A stretch of 64,000 nt of DNA, from contig CAWFPS010000002.1 in NCBI GenBank assembly GCA_963817905.1, positions 868,001-932,000 on the forward strand. Reading direction: 5' to 3'. The translations under genes and the position numbers were made by a program. Positions within the stretch are counted from its first letter, which is position 1, and each line of letters opens with the position of its first letter. Below the pieces are notes generated by a model. It searched no databases and was not told the origin of the DNA. It saw nothing but the letters and a program-made list of their open reading frames with translations. Source of the DNA: VRUE01 sp963817905. GTDB lineage: Bacteria; Actinomycetota; Thermoleophilia; Solirubrobacterales; 70-9. Of this stretch, positions 14,182-22,589 are shown piece after piece.

Positions 14182-17181
14182 ATGAAACGGTGCTTGATCG
14201 CTTGCGCGGTGATGGCTCTGTGGCTTGTAGGGATAGTGCCGGTGGCACGGGCCGACACCGGAGACATCATCGAACCGCAGAACGAACCGGCGACCGGCCT
14301 CGATGGCTGGCAGGCCGCGACCTGCACAACCGACGAACCGAAGTGCTCGCCGAGCGAACCGAACTTCTTCATCCAGGCCGGCGGCCACCCGCAAATCGGG
14401 TTCACCCAATACACGATCCAGCACGGATCCTCGTCGGGCAAAGTGGAACCTTCCGAAATCGAAATTCCAACCTCGCCGATCACAGAACCGCTGTCCGATC
14501 GCAACATAAAGACGCTCCGAGTCGACCTGCCGCCGGGCCTGACGGTCAACCCGGAAGCGACACCGCGCTGCTCGATCGAAGCGTTTGAAAACGAGGTCGA
14601 AGTCGAACCGGGCAAATTCCTTCATGTGCCCGCGTGCGCGAAAGGCACAAGGGTCGGCACCGAGGAAGTCACGCTGGTGATCACCGTCGGCGGGGTCGTC
14701 CCGGCGCCCTCTCCGCCGCTTCCCGCGGGCAACACGCTGCCGAAAGGCGCCGTCGTGCCGCCCAGCGCGGAAAACGGGACCAAAGTCCCCGTCTACAACC
14801 TTGAGCCGAACCCGGGCGAACCCGCCCTCTTCGGCTTCGTCGTCGCCGGTGAGGAGGTCGTCTATCTCAACACCGACGTCAGCTGGGAAAGTGACTACCA
14901 CGAGGCGTTCACGATCCACCTGCCGGAATCCGAACCGCCGTTCACGACCCTGAACAGCAGGCTCGTCAACTTCGGCCAGGACGCCGGCAACATCGAAGCG
15001 GCCAGCGGCGACGGCACCTACCTGAATACGCCGACCACCTGCTTCGACCCGGCCCAATGGTCGACGCTCTACCCGACCTGGTTCCGGGCCGAGTCCTACG
15101 GCGAACCCGACGAAGCCTTCCCCTCTGGCTCGACTCCGTTCGAAGCCAGGGTCGAAAGCTCGGGCGGGACGCTGTTCCAGCAGGAAGAATGCGACACGGT
15201 CCCGTTCGAACCCGACATCGAAGTCGAACCGAACACCACCAAGATCGACTCGCCATCGCCGGCGGCGGTCGAAACAACCCTCGAATACCTGACCGGCGGC
15301 GAAAGCGAACAGCAGGAGTCCCACCTGCGCAAGGCCGTGCTTTCCCTGCCCGCGGGCATGGGTCTCAACCCCGGCGCCTCGCAGGATCTCGTCGCCTGTA
15401 CCGACGCCGACTTCAAGAAGGGCCAGCGGGTCGAGAACAACACCTGCCCGGTCGCCTCGAAGATCGGATCGGTCGAGATCGAAACGCCGCCACTGCCGGC
15501 GGGCTCGCTGAAAGGCAACCTGTACGTCGGCGAACAGAAGAGCTCCGACCCGACCTCGGGCGAAGAGTTCCGCATCCTGGCCGAAGCGAAGTCCGAGGAA
15601 TACGGCGTGGTGGTGAGGCTGGTGGGTCACACCGCAGCCAACCCGACCACGGGCCAGCTGACGACGACGTTCAACGAACAGGAGATCGGGCCGCTGGCCG
15701 GCCCTCTCCCGGAAGGGCTGCCGCAGGTGCCCTTCGAATCGGTGACGCTCCGCTTCGATGGGGCGAAGTCGGTCCTGACCAGCCCGCCGACCTGTGCGAC
15801 GGCCGAGTCCACCGGTCAGATGGAACCGTGGGCGCGACCCGGAGAACAGGTGCCGGTGAGCTCCAAATTCACCCTCAGCACCGATCCGGGTGGCGGCAGC
15901 TGTCCGACCACGCTGGCGGCTCGCCGGTTCACGCCGTCCTACACGGCTAAGACCGACAGCAGCGTTGCCGGTGCCAACACCTCGTTCCGAGTCCACATCG
16001 GGCGTGGCGATGGCGAGCAGGAGGTCAAGGGCGTCGATGTGACCCTCCCCGAGGGCCTGATCGGCAGCCTCGCCGGCCTGCTCTACTGCCCCGACAGCAA
16101 TCTCGAAATCGCGGCGCAGAAGAGCGGCTACCAGGAGCAGGTAAACCCGAGTTGTGGGCCGACCAGCAAGATCGGCAATGCGATTACCGCTTCCGGCTCC
16201 GGGTCCGACCCGGTTTCGCTCCATGGCGATGCCTACCTGGCCGGTCCCTACAAGGGCGCACCGCTATCGATGGCGGTGATCACGCCGGCCCGCTCGGGTC
16301 CGTTCGACCTCGGCACCGTCGTCGTCCGGGTGGCCCTGTTCGTCAATCCGAAAACAACGGAAGTGAACGCCGTCTCGGATGCGATTCCGGACGTATATGG
16401 CGGTGTGAAGCTGGACCTGCGCACGATCAACGTCGATGTCGATCGGGCCGAGTTCATCCGCAACGGAACCGATTGCAGCGAAGAGCTGGCAACACACGGC
16501 TCGATCATGGGCGGTGGGGCGAACCCGACCGATCCGGCCGCGTTCAGCTCCTACGACGTCTCGGCTCCGTACCGGCCGGCCGAATGCGGGAAGCTCGGCT
16601 TCAAGCCGAAGCTGTTCACCCGTCTATTCGGCAACAAGAAGTCGACCCAGCGGGCCAAGCACCCGGCGCTGCGGGCGATCCTCGAAACGCGGGAAGGCGA
16701 CGCCAACATCGAACGCACGGCGCTGACCTTGCCGCACGCCCTGTTCCTCGATCAGGGCAACATCCGGACCGTCTGCACCAGGGTGCAGCTCGCCGCCAGC
16801 GCATGCCCGAAGGCGGCGATCTACGGCCACGCCAAGGCCCTCACCCCGCTGCTCGACGGCCAGCTCAAGGGCCCGGTCTACCTGGTCTCTTCCAACCACA
16901 AGCTGCCGGACCTGGTGGCCGACCTGCGCGGCCAGGTGAACGTGCAGCTCTACGGGGTGATCAGCTCGCCGCGTGGGGGCATCAAGACCGTGTTCAACAG
17001 CACGCCCGATGTCCCGGTGAGCAAGGTCATCCTGCGCATGCAAGGCGGCAAGAAGAAGGGGCTCCTGGTCAACTCCAGGAATCTCTGCAAGGGCAAGTTG
17101 TCCTCCTACATGAACCTGAGGGCACACAACAGTCGGCGCATGAAGAACAAGCACTTGCCGCTCAAGGTGAGCGGCTGTTGA
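14182..17181 (+). CDS. Very large secreted protein of unknown function
   Basis: A 999-residue exported protein: signal peptide (MKRCLIACAVMALWLVGIVP, then VARAD) and no further clear membrane span. The body is beta-rich with repeated blocks of the type RVDLPPGLTVNPEATPRCS, LPAGMGLNPGASQDLVAC, VTLPEGLIGSLAGLLYCPD and LPHALFLDQGNIRTVCT, each a strand with LP.G followed by a cysteine and a CP or SKIG segment. I count about four such repeats of ~200 residues, so it is probably a tandem-domain surface protein. AGGAGAG precedes ATG 14182. Glu codons in the first two thirds are strikingly often GAA against the GAG bias of most neighbours. Confidence 0.72.
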   Translation: MKRCLIACAVMALWLVGIVPVARADTGDIIEPQNEPATGLDGWQAATCTTDEPKCSPSEPNFFIQAGGHPQIGFTQYTIQHGSSSGKVEPSEIEIPTSPITEPLSDRNIKTLRVDLPPGLTVNPEATPRCSIEAFENEVEVEPGKFLHVPACAKGTRVGTEEVTLVITVGGVVPAPSPPLPAGNTLPKGAVVPPSAENGTKVPVYNLEPNPGEPALFGFVVAGEEVVYLNTDVSWESDYHEAFTIHLPESEPPFTTLNSRLVNFGQDAGNIEAASGDGTYLNTPTTCFDPAQWSTLYPTWFRAESYGEPDEAFPSGSTPFEARVESSGGTLFQQEECDTVPFEPDIEVEPNTTKIDSPSPAAVETTLEYLTGGESEQQESHLRKAVLSLPAGMGLNPGASQDLVACTDADFKKGQRVENNTCPVASKIGSVEIETPPLPAGSLKGNLYVGEQKSSDPTSGEEFRILAEAKSEEYGVVVRLVGHTAANPTTGQLTTTFNEQEIGPLAGPLPEGLPQVPFESVTLRFDGAKSVLTSPPTCATAESTGQMEPWARPGEQVPVSSKFTLSTDPGGGSCPTTLAARRFTPSYTAKTDSSVAGANTSFRVHIGRGDGEQEVKGVDVTLPEGLIGSLAGLLYCPDSNLEIAAQKSGYQEQVNPSCGPTSKIGNAITASGSGSDPVSLHGDAYLAGPYKGAPLSMAVITPARSGPFDLGTVVVRVALFVNPKTTEVNAVSDAIPDVYGGVKLDLRTINVDVDRAEFIRNGTDCSEELATHGSIMGGGANPTDPAAFSSYDVSAPYRPAECGKLGFKPKLFTRLFGNKKSTQRAKHPALRAILETREGDANIERTALTLPHALFLDQGNIRTVCTRVQLAASACPKAAIYGHAKALTPLLDGQLKGPVYLVSSNHKLPDLVADLRGQVNVQLYGVISSPRGGIKTVFNSTPDVPVSKVILRMQGGKKKGLLVNSRNLCKGKLSSYMNLRAHNSRRMKNKHLPLKVSGC

Positions 17182-17246
17182 CGGGCGGCGGTAGAAGCGC
17201 CTAGCAGGCAAGGCGCGGCGGGCACTGGCGCCCGCCGCGCCGGCCT

Positions 17247-17636
17247 TTACCGACGGGCCTTCGACGCTCTCGAGGCTTTCGAGGGCGCCGGCGGGTCCGG
17301 CAGCTCGAGCCGGCGGCGGGCCCGGCTGACCGCCGAGACCGAGGTGCGGCAGGCGCGGGCGATGATTCCGTCGGGGTGATCGGGCGTGCGGCTGACCTCG
17401 AACTCGATCAGGGCCGCGCGGCGCAGCTTCGCCCGCTCGGCGACCGGGCTGTCGCTTGGCGCCGCGTCGAGCGCCGCCTCGGCGGCGCGCTCGCGGCGGC
17501 AGACCAGGCAGAAGAGCCCCTCACCGCTGCGTGCCCAGGTGTCCGGCATCGGCACCGGCTTGTCGTCGATGCGCCCGGCGCTGACGCCGCAGCCCTCACA
17601 GGTCCACTTCTTGGCGGTGCTCGCAGCGGTACTCAT
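17247..17636 (-). CDS. Zinc-ribbon protein with a helix-turn-helix-like tail
   Basis: A 129-residue protein. CEGCGVSAG (residues 14-22) and CLVCRRER (about 43-50) provide two CxxC pairs for a zinc ribbon. A helical segment follows, then IIARACRTSVSAVSRARRRL, which reads like a small helix-turn-helix. The tail is Pro/Lys/Ser-rich. I do not recognise the family; DNA binding is a guess from the layout. It is divergent from the IS110 transposase, with its start at the edge of that element. Confidence 0.62.
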   Translation of the reverse strand: MSTAASTAKKWTCEGCGVSAGRIDDKPVPMPDTWARSGEGLFCLVCRRERAAEAALDAAPSDSPVAERAKLRRAALIEFEVSRTPDHPDGIIARACRTSVSAVSRARRRLELPDPPAPSKASRASKARR

Positions 17637-17833
17637 GCCGCCCTACCTTTCGTAGACAGCGGGACAGGGATGGACTTCATGCTTGCTGCCGTCGATGGCT
17701 CAGGAGGCTGATCCCCCTGTCTCGCCACCTCTCTCGCACCGCTGATTAGGCACCGCGATCGATCGCTATGTAGGGCAAAGACGGGAGGGAGAGGGGTCTG
17801 AGAACCAGTCCAACCAGAGAGAGGAGGAGCGCC
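17637..17833 (+). ncRNA. Candidate bridge-RNA region of the IS110 element
   Basis: IS110 recombinases are known to use a bridge RNA encoded in the non-coding end next to the transposase. Here a 197-nt left end is available and contains a possible stem (ACAGGG near 17674 with CCCTGT near 17725) enclosing a loop, as expected for a target- or donor-binding loop. The RNA itself is inferred; I could not derive its guides. Confidence 0.4.
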
Positions 17834-19033
17834 ATGGGGAGAGTCGCCGTAGGGATCGATGTCGCCAAGGAGTTCCACTGGGTCCAGGCGATCGACATCG
17901 CCACCGACGACGTTCTGATCAACCGCCGGGTCGAGAACGACCCGGCTTGCGTGGCGAAGCTGATCGCAGAGCTGGAAGGGCTCGAGGTCGCCCACGGGCA
18001 GCTGCGGGTCGGCATCGACGTGCTCGGTGGCATTGCCGCCCTGCTCAGCGCGATGGTGCTGGAGGCGGGCATCGAATTGGTGCACGTTTCCGGCCTGGCG
18101 GTCAACCGCGCCCGCCAGGGGACCTCGGGCGGCGAGAACAAGAGCGACCCCCGCGACGCCGCGGCGATCGCCGACCTGGTCGCCCGCAGGCGCGATCTGC
18201 GGGCGATCGAAGCCGAGGCCGAGCTCGACGCCGAGGTTCGCCTGCTGGTCTCCCGCCGGCGTGAGCTCGTCGTCGACCAGACCCGCCGGGTCAACCGCCT
18301 GCGGGACCTTTTGGCCTCGATCCACCCGGGCCTGGAGGCTGTCGTCGACCCCACCCAGAAGGGATCGCAGCGACTCTTGGTGCGCTACGTCACCCCGGCC
18401 GAGATCCGCACTGCGGGTCGACGCCGGCTGATCGATCACATCGCCAGGGCGGGGCGAGTGCTGCGCTCTGGCGTCGAGCGGCTGGCCGATCGGGCCCTCG
18501 CCGCAGCGCGGGCGCAGACCGTGGCGCTGCCGGCCGAGGGCGTCGCTGCCGGACTGGTCCGCGAGCTGGCGGGCGAAGCGTGGGCGGTCCGCGAGCGGAT
18601 CGCGACCCTCGACACCGAAATCGAGGCGGCGCTCGCTCGCCACCCTGACGCGGCCCTCATCCGCAGCCTGCCGGGTATGGGGGCCACGCTGACGGCGGAG
18701 TTCATCGCCGAGGCAGGCGGGATCGAGCGCTTTCCCACGGCCGACCGCCTGGCGGCGGCTGCGGGGTTGGCGCCGGTGCTCAAGCAGTCGGGCAAGGTGC
18801 GCTACCTGCAGCGGGCCAGCGGCGGCAACAAGGCGCTCAAGCGCGTCTTCTTCCAGTCGGCCTTCTGCTCTTTGGGCCACCCTCCAAGTCGTGCCTTCTA
18901 CTCGCGCAAGCGCAGCGAGGGCAAGCGCCACCACCAGGCCGTCATCGCCCTGGCACGGCGGCGAGTCGATGTCCTGCACGCGATGCTGCGCAACCGCACT
19001 CCCTACGAGGTGAGAACCGCCAGGGCGGCTTGA
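17834..19033 (+). CDS. IS110-family transposase (DEDD recombinase)
   Basis: A 399-residue recombinase. The N-terminal RuvC-like domain has D9 (VGIDVAKEFHW), D62 (VGIDVLGG) and D105/D108 (NKSDPRDAAAIADL). The C-terminal transposase-20 domain has PGMGATLTAEFIAEAG and the catalytic serine S329 in RASGGNKALKR. It catalyses RNA-guided, sequence-specific insertion in this family. GGAGGAG precedes ATG 17834. The reading frame is intact with all catalytic residues, so the element may still be active. Confidence 0.93.
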   Translation: MGRVAVGIDVAKEFHWVQAIDIATDDVLINRRVENDPACVAKLIAELEGLEVAHGQLRVGIDVLGGIAALLSAMVLEAGIELVHVSGLAVNRARQGTSGGENKSDPRDAAAIADLVARRRDLRAIEAEAELDAEVRLLVSRRRELVVDQTRRVNRLRDLLASIHPGLEAVVDPTQKGSQRLLVRYVTPAEIRTAGRRRLIDHIARAGRVLRSGVERLADRALAAARAQTVALPAEGVAAGLVRELAGEAWAVRERIATLDTEIEAALARHPDAALIRSLPGMGATLTAEFIAEAGGIERFPTADRLAAAAGLAPVLKQSGKVRYLQRASGGNKALKRVFFQSAFCSLGHPPSRAFYSRKRSEGKRHHQAVIALARRRVDVLHAMLRNRTPYEVRTARAA

Positions 19034-19041
19034 CAAAAGCA

Positions 19042-20247
19042 TTAGGCAGCCACCTTGCGCCGGCGACGGCGCCGCCGCGGGCGCTGGCCGGGGGCGGGCT
19101 TGCGGTTCTGGCCGGGGGAGGGCTTTGCCGCGGCGACGTGGCCGACGCTCTTGTCGAACTCGCGGCCGAGGCCGAGGTCGCGGGCAATCCGCCGCATCTC
19201 TTCGGCCTGGTCGGTGAGCACGAAGCTGGTGCCGGCGCCGCGCCGCCCGGCGCGGCCGGTGCGGCCGACCCGGTGCACGTAGGCGTCACGGTCGCCGGGG
19301 GCGTCGAAGTTGATTACGTGGGCGATGTCGGCGACGTCGATCCCACGGGCGGCCACGTCGGTGGCGACCAGCACTTCGACATCGCCGCGCTCGAAGCGGG
19401 CGAGGGCGCGTTCGCGCTGGCCCTGGCTCTTGTCGCCGTGCATAGCGACCGCCTCCAGTTCGCGCGTGCGCAGCCGCTTGACCAGCCGGTCGGCGCCGCG
19501 CTTGGTGCGGACGAAGACCAGCGTGCGGCCGCCGTCGGGACCGCGCAGGGCGCCGGCCAGGTGGTCGAGCTTGGCGGCCTGGGACTCGACGTGGACGAAG
19601 CGGTGTTCGATCTCCGCCTTCTCACGCTCCGGCGCCGCGTGGGTGTGGTGGCGGGGCTCGCGGGTGTAGGCGGAGGCGAGCTTTCCGGTCGCGCCCTCGA
19701 GCGTGGCCGAGAAGAAGAGCGTCTGGCGCTTGGCCGGGGTGTGGTCGACGATCCGCTTGACGGCGGGCTGGAAGCCCATGTCGAGCATCCGGTCGGCCTC
19801 GTCGAGGACGAGGATGCGGATGCTCTTCAGGCTGACCGCGCCGCGCGCGATCAGGTCCTCGAGCCGGCCCGGGGTGGCGACGACGATGTCGGCGCGCTGG
19901 GCGGCCTTGACCTGGGGACCGAAGCCGACGCCGCCGTAGACGGCGGCGACGCGCAGGTCGCGGGCGCGGGCGATCGAGTCCATCTCATCGACGATCTGGC
20001 TGGCCAGCTCGCGGGTCGGCGCCAGCACCAGGGCCGAGAGGCCCTTGCTGCCGGGCTCGATCCGGTCGACCAGGGGGATGCCGAAGGCGAGCGTCTTGCC
20101 CGATCCGGTCGGCGACTGGACCAGCAGGTCGTGCCCGGCGAGCGCGTCGCGGACGACGAGCTGCTGGACGGGGAAAGGTTGGGTGATGTCGCGCTCGGCG
20201 AGCGCGCGCACCACGGCTTTGGAAATGCCGAGGTCGGCAAACGACAC
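19042..20247 (-). CDS. DEAD-box RNA helicase
   Basis: A 401-residue superfamily-2 helicase. Motifs in order: Q motif (PFPVQQLVV), I (SPTGSGKT), Ia (APTRELA), Ib (TPGRL), II (VLDEAD), III (FSATL), IV (LVFVRTKRGAD), V (ATDVAARGIDV), VI (HRVGRTGRAGR). A short basic tail (RPRRRRRRRKVAA) should bind RNA. GTG 20247 is chosen because AAGGAG lies 10 nt upstream and the family begins at SFADLGIS. It acts in ribosome assembly or RNA turnover. An IS110 element sits right behind its stop codon. Confidence 0.93.
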   Translation of the reverse strand: MSFADLGISKAVVRALAERDITQPFPVQQLVVRDALAGHDLLVQSPTGSGKTLAFGIPLVDRIEPGSKGLSALVLAPTRELASQIVDEMDSIARARDLRVAAVYGGVGFGPQVKAAQRADIVVATPGRLEDLIARGAVSLKSIRILVLDEADRMLDMGFQPAVKRIVDHTPAKRQTLFFSATLEGATGKLASAYTREPRHHTHAAPEREKAEIEHRFVHVESQAAKLDHLAGALRGPDGGRTLVFVRTKRGADRLVKRLRTRELEAVAMHGDKSQGQRERALARFERGDVEVLVATDVAARGIDVADIAHVINFDAPGDRDAYVHRVGRTGRAGRRGAGTSFVLTDQAEEMRRIARDLGLGREFDKSVGHVAAAKPSPGQNRKPAPGQRPRRRRRRRKVAA

Positions 20248-20433
20248 GATGTGGTGACTCCTTATGTTGCGATTCAGGGAGATCCAGCGACCCCTAAATG
20301 CAATGCAGAGCACGGAGGGAACGGAACCTCTCGGGTGGCGGTTGTGCCAAACCCGACTTACCCACCGTAGCAGGCGGTTTGCAAAATCAGGCCACGCAGC
20401 GGAATTGCGGGCGTACACTCGTCACACAGCCGG

Positions 20434-20483
20434 ACCGGGTGCCGGTGAAACGCGCAGCCGCCCCGCGAGGGGACCAGCGCGTT
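20434..20483 (+). promoter_or_regulatory. Structured leader of the GMC oxidoreductase gene
   Basis: ACCGG-GTG-CCGGT (20434-20446) is followed by AACGCGC (20449-20455) pairing with GCGCGTT (20477-20483) and an inner CCCC-GCGA-GGGG stem with a GNRA tetraloop (20461-20472). The ribosome site GGAAGGAG follows. It matches no riboswitch class I know. The rest of 20248-20433 holds the helicase leader and probable promoters. Confidence 0.4.
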
Positions 20484-20507
20484 GCAGCCAACGGGAAGGA
20501 GCGGTTG

Positions 20508-22088
20508 ATGTACGACTACGTGATTGTCGGCGCTGGATCCGCCGGTTGTGTTCTGGCGGCGCGGCTCTCGGAGGACCCCGAGACCAGCGTCCTCCTACTC
20601 GAGGCCGGACCGCCGGACACCAACCAGAACATCCACGTGCCGCTCGGCTACCTGCAGCTGGCTCGCACCGAGGTCGACTGGGACTACGCCTCGGCCCCGG
20701 AGCCGGGCTGCGGCGGGCGCCGCGTCTCGCTGCCTCGCGGCAAGGTGTTGGGCGGCTCCTCCTCGATGAACGCGATGGTCTACATCCGCGGCAACCGGCG
20801 CGACTACGACGAGTGGGGCGTCGAGGGCTGGGCCTGGGACGACCTCTTCCCCTACTTCCTCAAGGCCGAGGACAACGAGCGCGGCGCCTCGCAGTGGCAC
20901 GGGGCCGGCGGGCCACTGCCCGTCTCCGACCAGCGCTCCGGCAACAAGATCAGCCCCGCCTTCGTCGAGGCCGGGGTGGCGGCGGGCCTGGAGCGCAACG
21001 AGGACTTCAACGGCGAGCGCCAGGACGGCGTCGGCATGTACCAGGTGACCCAGCGCGGCGGCATGCGCGCCAGCACCGCCGTCTCCTACCTGCACCCGGC
21101 CGCGGAGCGGCCGAACCTGACCGTGATGCCCTACATGCACGTCAACCGCGTCCTCTTCGAGGGCAAGCGCGCGGTCGGGGTCGAGGCGAGTCGGCTGGGC
21201 GAGGTCCAGGAGCTGCGCGCCGAGCGCGAGACGATCCTCTGCGGCGGCGCCTACAACTCTCCCAAGCTGCTGATGCTCTCCGGCGTCGGCCCGGCCGAGC
21301 ACCTGGCGATGCGCGAGATCGAGCTGCTGCTCGATCAGCCGGCCGTGGGGGAGAACCTCGGCGACCACCCCGCCACCTACACGGTCTTCACCACGCCCGA
21401 GCCGGAGAGCCTGCTGGCGGCGCTGGAGCCGGCCGCGGTGGCCGAGTTCGAGGCCTCCCAGACCGGGCCGCTCGCCTCCAACCTGGCCGAGTCCGGCGGC
21501 TTCGCCCGGGTCGGCGGCGCCGCCGAGGCGCCCGACGTGCAGTTCCACGTCGCCCCGGTCCACATCGTCGACGAGGGGATGGCCGACCCCCAGGCGCACG
21601 GAGTCTGGGTCTCGCCCTGCCTGCTCACCGCCGAGAGCCGCGGCACGGTGCGGCTTGGCTCCGCCGACCCGACCGCGCAGCCGATCGTCCGCAACGGCTT
21701 CTATGAGTCCGAGGCCGACATGCCGCGGATGATCGAGGCGGTCCGGCTGGCGGCGGAGATCTGCGCCCAGCCCGCCTTCAAGCCCTACGCGGCGGAGCCG
21801 TTCACGGTGCCGGCCGGAGACTCCGAGGAGGCCCTGCGCGCCCACGTCGAACGGACCACGTACGAGGTCTACCACCCGGTCGGCACCTGCGCGATCGGCT
21901 CCGTGGTCGACGCCGAGCTGCGGGTCGAGGGCCTCGAGGCGTTGCGCGTGGTCGACGCCTCGGTGATGCCGACGGTGCCGCGCGGCAACACCAACGCGCC
22001 GACGATCGCCGTCGCCGAGCGGGCCGCCGACCTGATTCGCCACGGCAAGGCGCTGGCCGGCGCCGGCGAGATGGCCACCCAGGCATGA
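20508..22088 (+). CDS. GMC-family FAD oxidoreductase (choline dehydrogenase-like)
   Basis: A 526-residue flavoprotein. FAD-binding YDYVIVGAGSAGCVLAARLS at the N-terminus, the GMC signature GKVLGGSSSMNAMVYIRGN at about 83-101, second signature GAYNSPKLLMLSGVGPAEHL, and the active-site region YHPVGTCAIG and PRGNTNAPTIAVAERAA near the C-terminus. It oxidises an alcohol to an aldehyde using FAD; closest in flavour to choline or alcohol dehydrogenases, substrate unproven. GGAAGGAG precedes ATG 20508. The next gene overlaps by 4 nt, suggesting they work together. Confidence 0.9.
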   Translation: MYDYVIVGAGSAGCVLAARLSEDPETSVLLLEAGPPDTNQNIHVPLGYLQLARTEVDWDYASAPEPGCGGRRVSLPRGKVLGGSSSMNAMVYIRGNRRDYDEWGVEGWAWDDLFPYFLKAEDNERGASQWHGAGGPLPVSDQRSGNKISPAFVEAGVAAGLERNEDFNGERQDGVGMYQVTQRGGMRASTAVSYLHPAAERPNLTVMPYMHVNRVLFEGKRAVGVEASRLGEVQELRAERETILCGGAYNSPKLLMLSGVGPAEHLAMREIELLLDQPAVGENLGDHPATYTVFTTPEPESLLAALEPAAVAEFEASQTGPLASNLAESGGFARVGGAAEAPDVQFHVAPVHIVDEGMADPQAHGVWVSPCLLTAESRGTVRLGSADPTAQPIVRNGFYESEADMPRMIEAVRLAAEICAQPAFKPYAAEPFTVPAGDSEEALRAHVERTTYEVYHPVGTCAIGSVVDAELRVEGLEALRVVDASVMPTVPRGNTNAPTIAVAERAADLIRHGKALAGAGEMATQA

Positions 22089-22576
22089 ACAAGAGCCGCG
22101 AGGTCTACCTCGCCAACAGCCGCGTCTACGTCGCCAGCATCGTTGCCCAGCTCTGCGCGGCCGCTCTCTTCATCGGCGTGCTCGGGGCGATCTTCACCTG
22201 GGGCAAGCACTCGGCCGTCTTCGACCTCGCCAACAGTCCGCACGGCACCGCCAAGGCCCAGGTCGGCTACCTCTTCGGCCCGGCCCTGATCCTGATCCTG
22301 CTGCCGCTGGTCCGCCACCGCGAACCCCATGTCGCTTACACGAGCCGGTACCGGGAGCGGCTGGCCGCGGCGCTGTTGCTCTGGGTCATCGGTCTCGTCC
22401 TGCTGATCGACCATCTCACCGGCCTCGACGGCGAATACACCCTCCAGTTCGGTGCCTACGTCGCCCCGGCGCTGGTCGGGGCCGGGCTGCTGGCCAGCCT
22501 GGCGATGTGGCCGGCCGGGCTGGGGACCGGCCAGTTCGACCGCCGCGGCGAGGTCGAGGCGGCTCCAACGCATTGA
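22085..22576 (+). CDS. Four-span membrane protein of unknown function
   Basis: A 163-residue protein with about four hydrophobic spans: 18-40 (ASIVAQLCAAALFIGVLGAI), 61-76 (GYLFGPALILILLPLV), 92-109 (LAAALLLWVIGLVLLIDH) and 122-142 (YVAPALVGAGLLASLAMW). Not recognised. Translationally coupled to the GMC oxidoreductase (ATGA), so it may be a membrane partner or electron-transfer subunit, but no haem or quinone motif is visible. Confidence 0.7.
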   Translation: MNKSREVYLANSRVYVASIVAQLCAAALFIGVLGAIFTWGKHSAVFDLANSPHGTAKAQVGYLFGPALILILLPLVRHREPHVAYTSRYRERLAAALLLWVIGLVLLIDHLTGLDGEYTLQFGAYVAPALVGAGLLASLAMWPAGLGTGQFDRRGEVEAAPTH

Positions 22577-22589
22577 GCGCTACTCGGCT

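Larger units (their letters stand above)
17637..19041 (+). mobile_element. IS110-family insertion sequence
   Basis: A single transposase gene preceded by about 197 nt of non-coding DNA and followed by only 8 nt before the helicase gene's stop codon. IS110 elements lack long terminal inverted repeats, so the ends given are those of the non-coding space, not measured junctions. A long left non-coding end with almost none on the right fits the IS110 rather than the IS1111 subgroup. Confidence 0.7.

Noticed and set aside
14158..16224. Long open frames on the minus strand opposite the 999-residue secreted protein
   Set aside because: Arginine/glycine/aspartate-rich translation with no domain; a normal by-product of high-GC coding DNA on the other strand.
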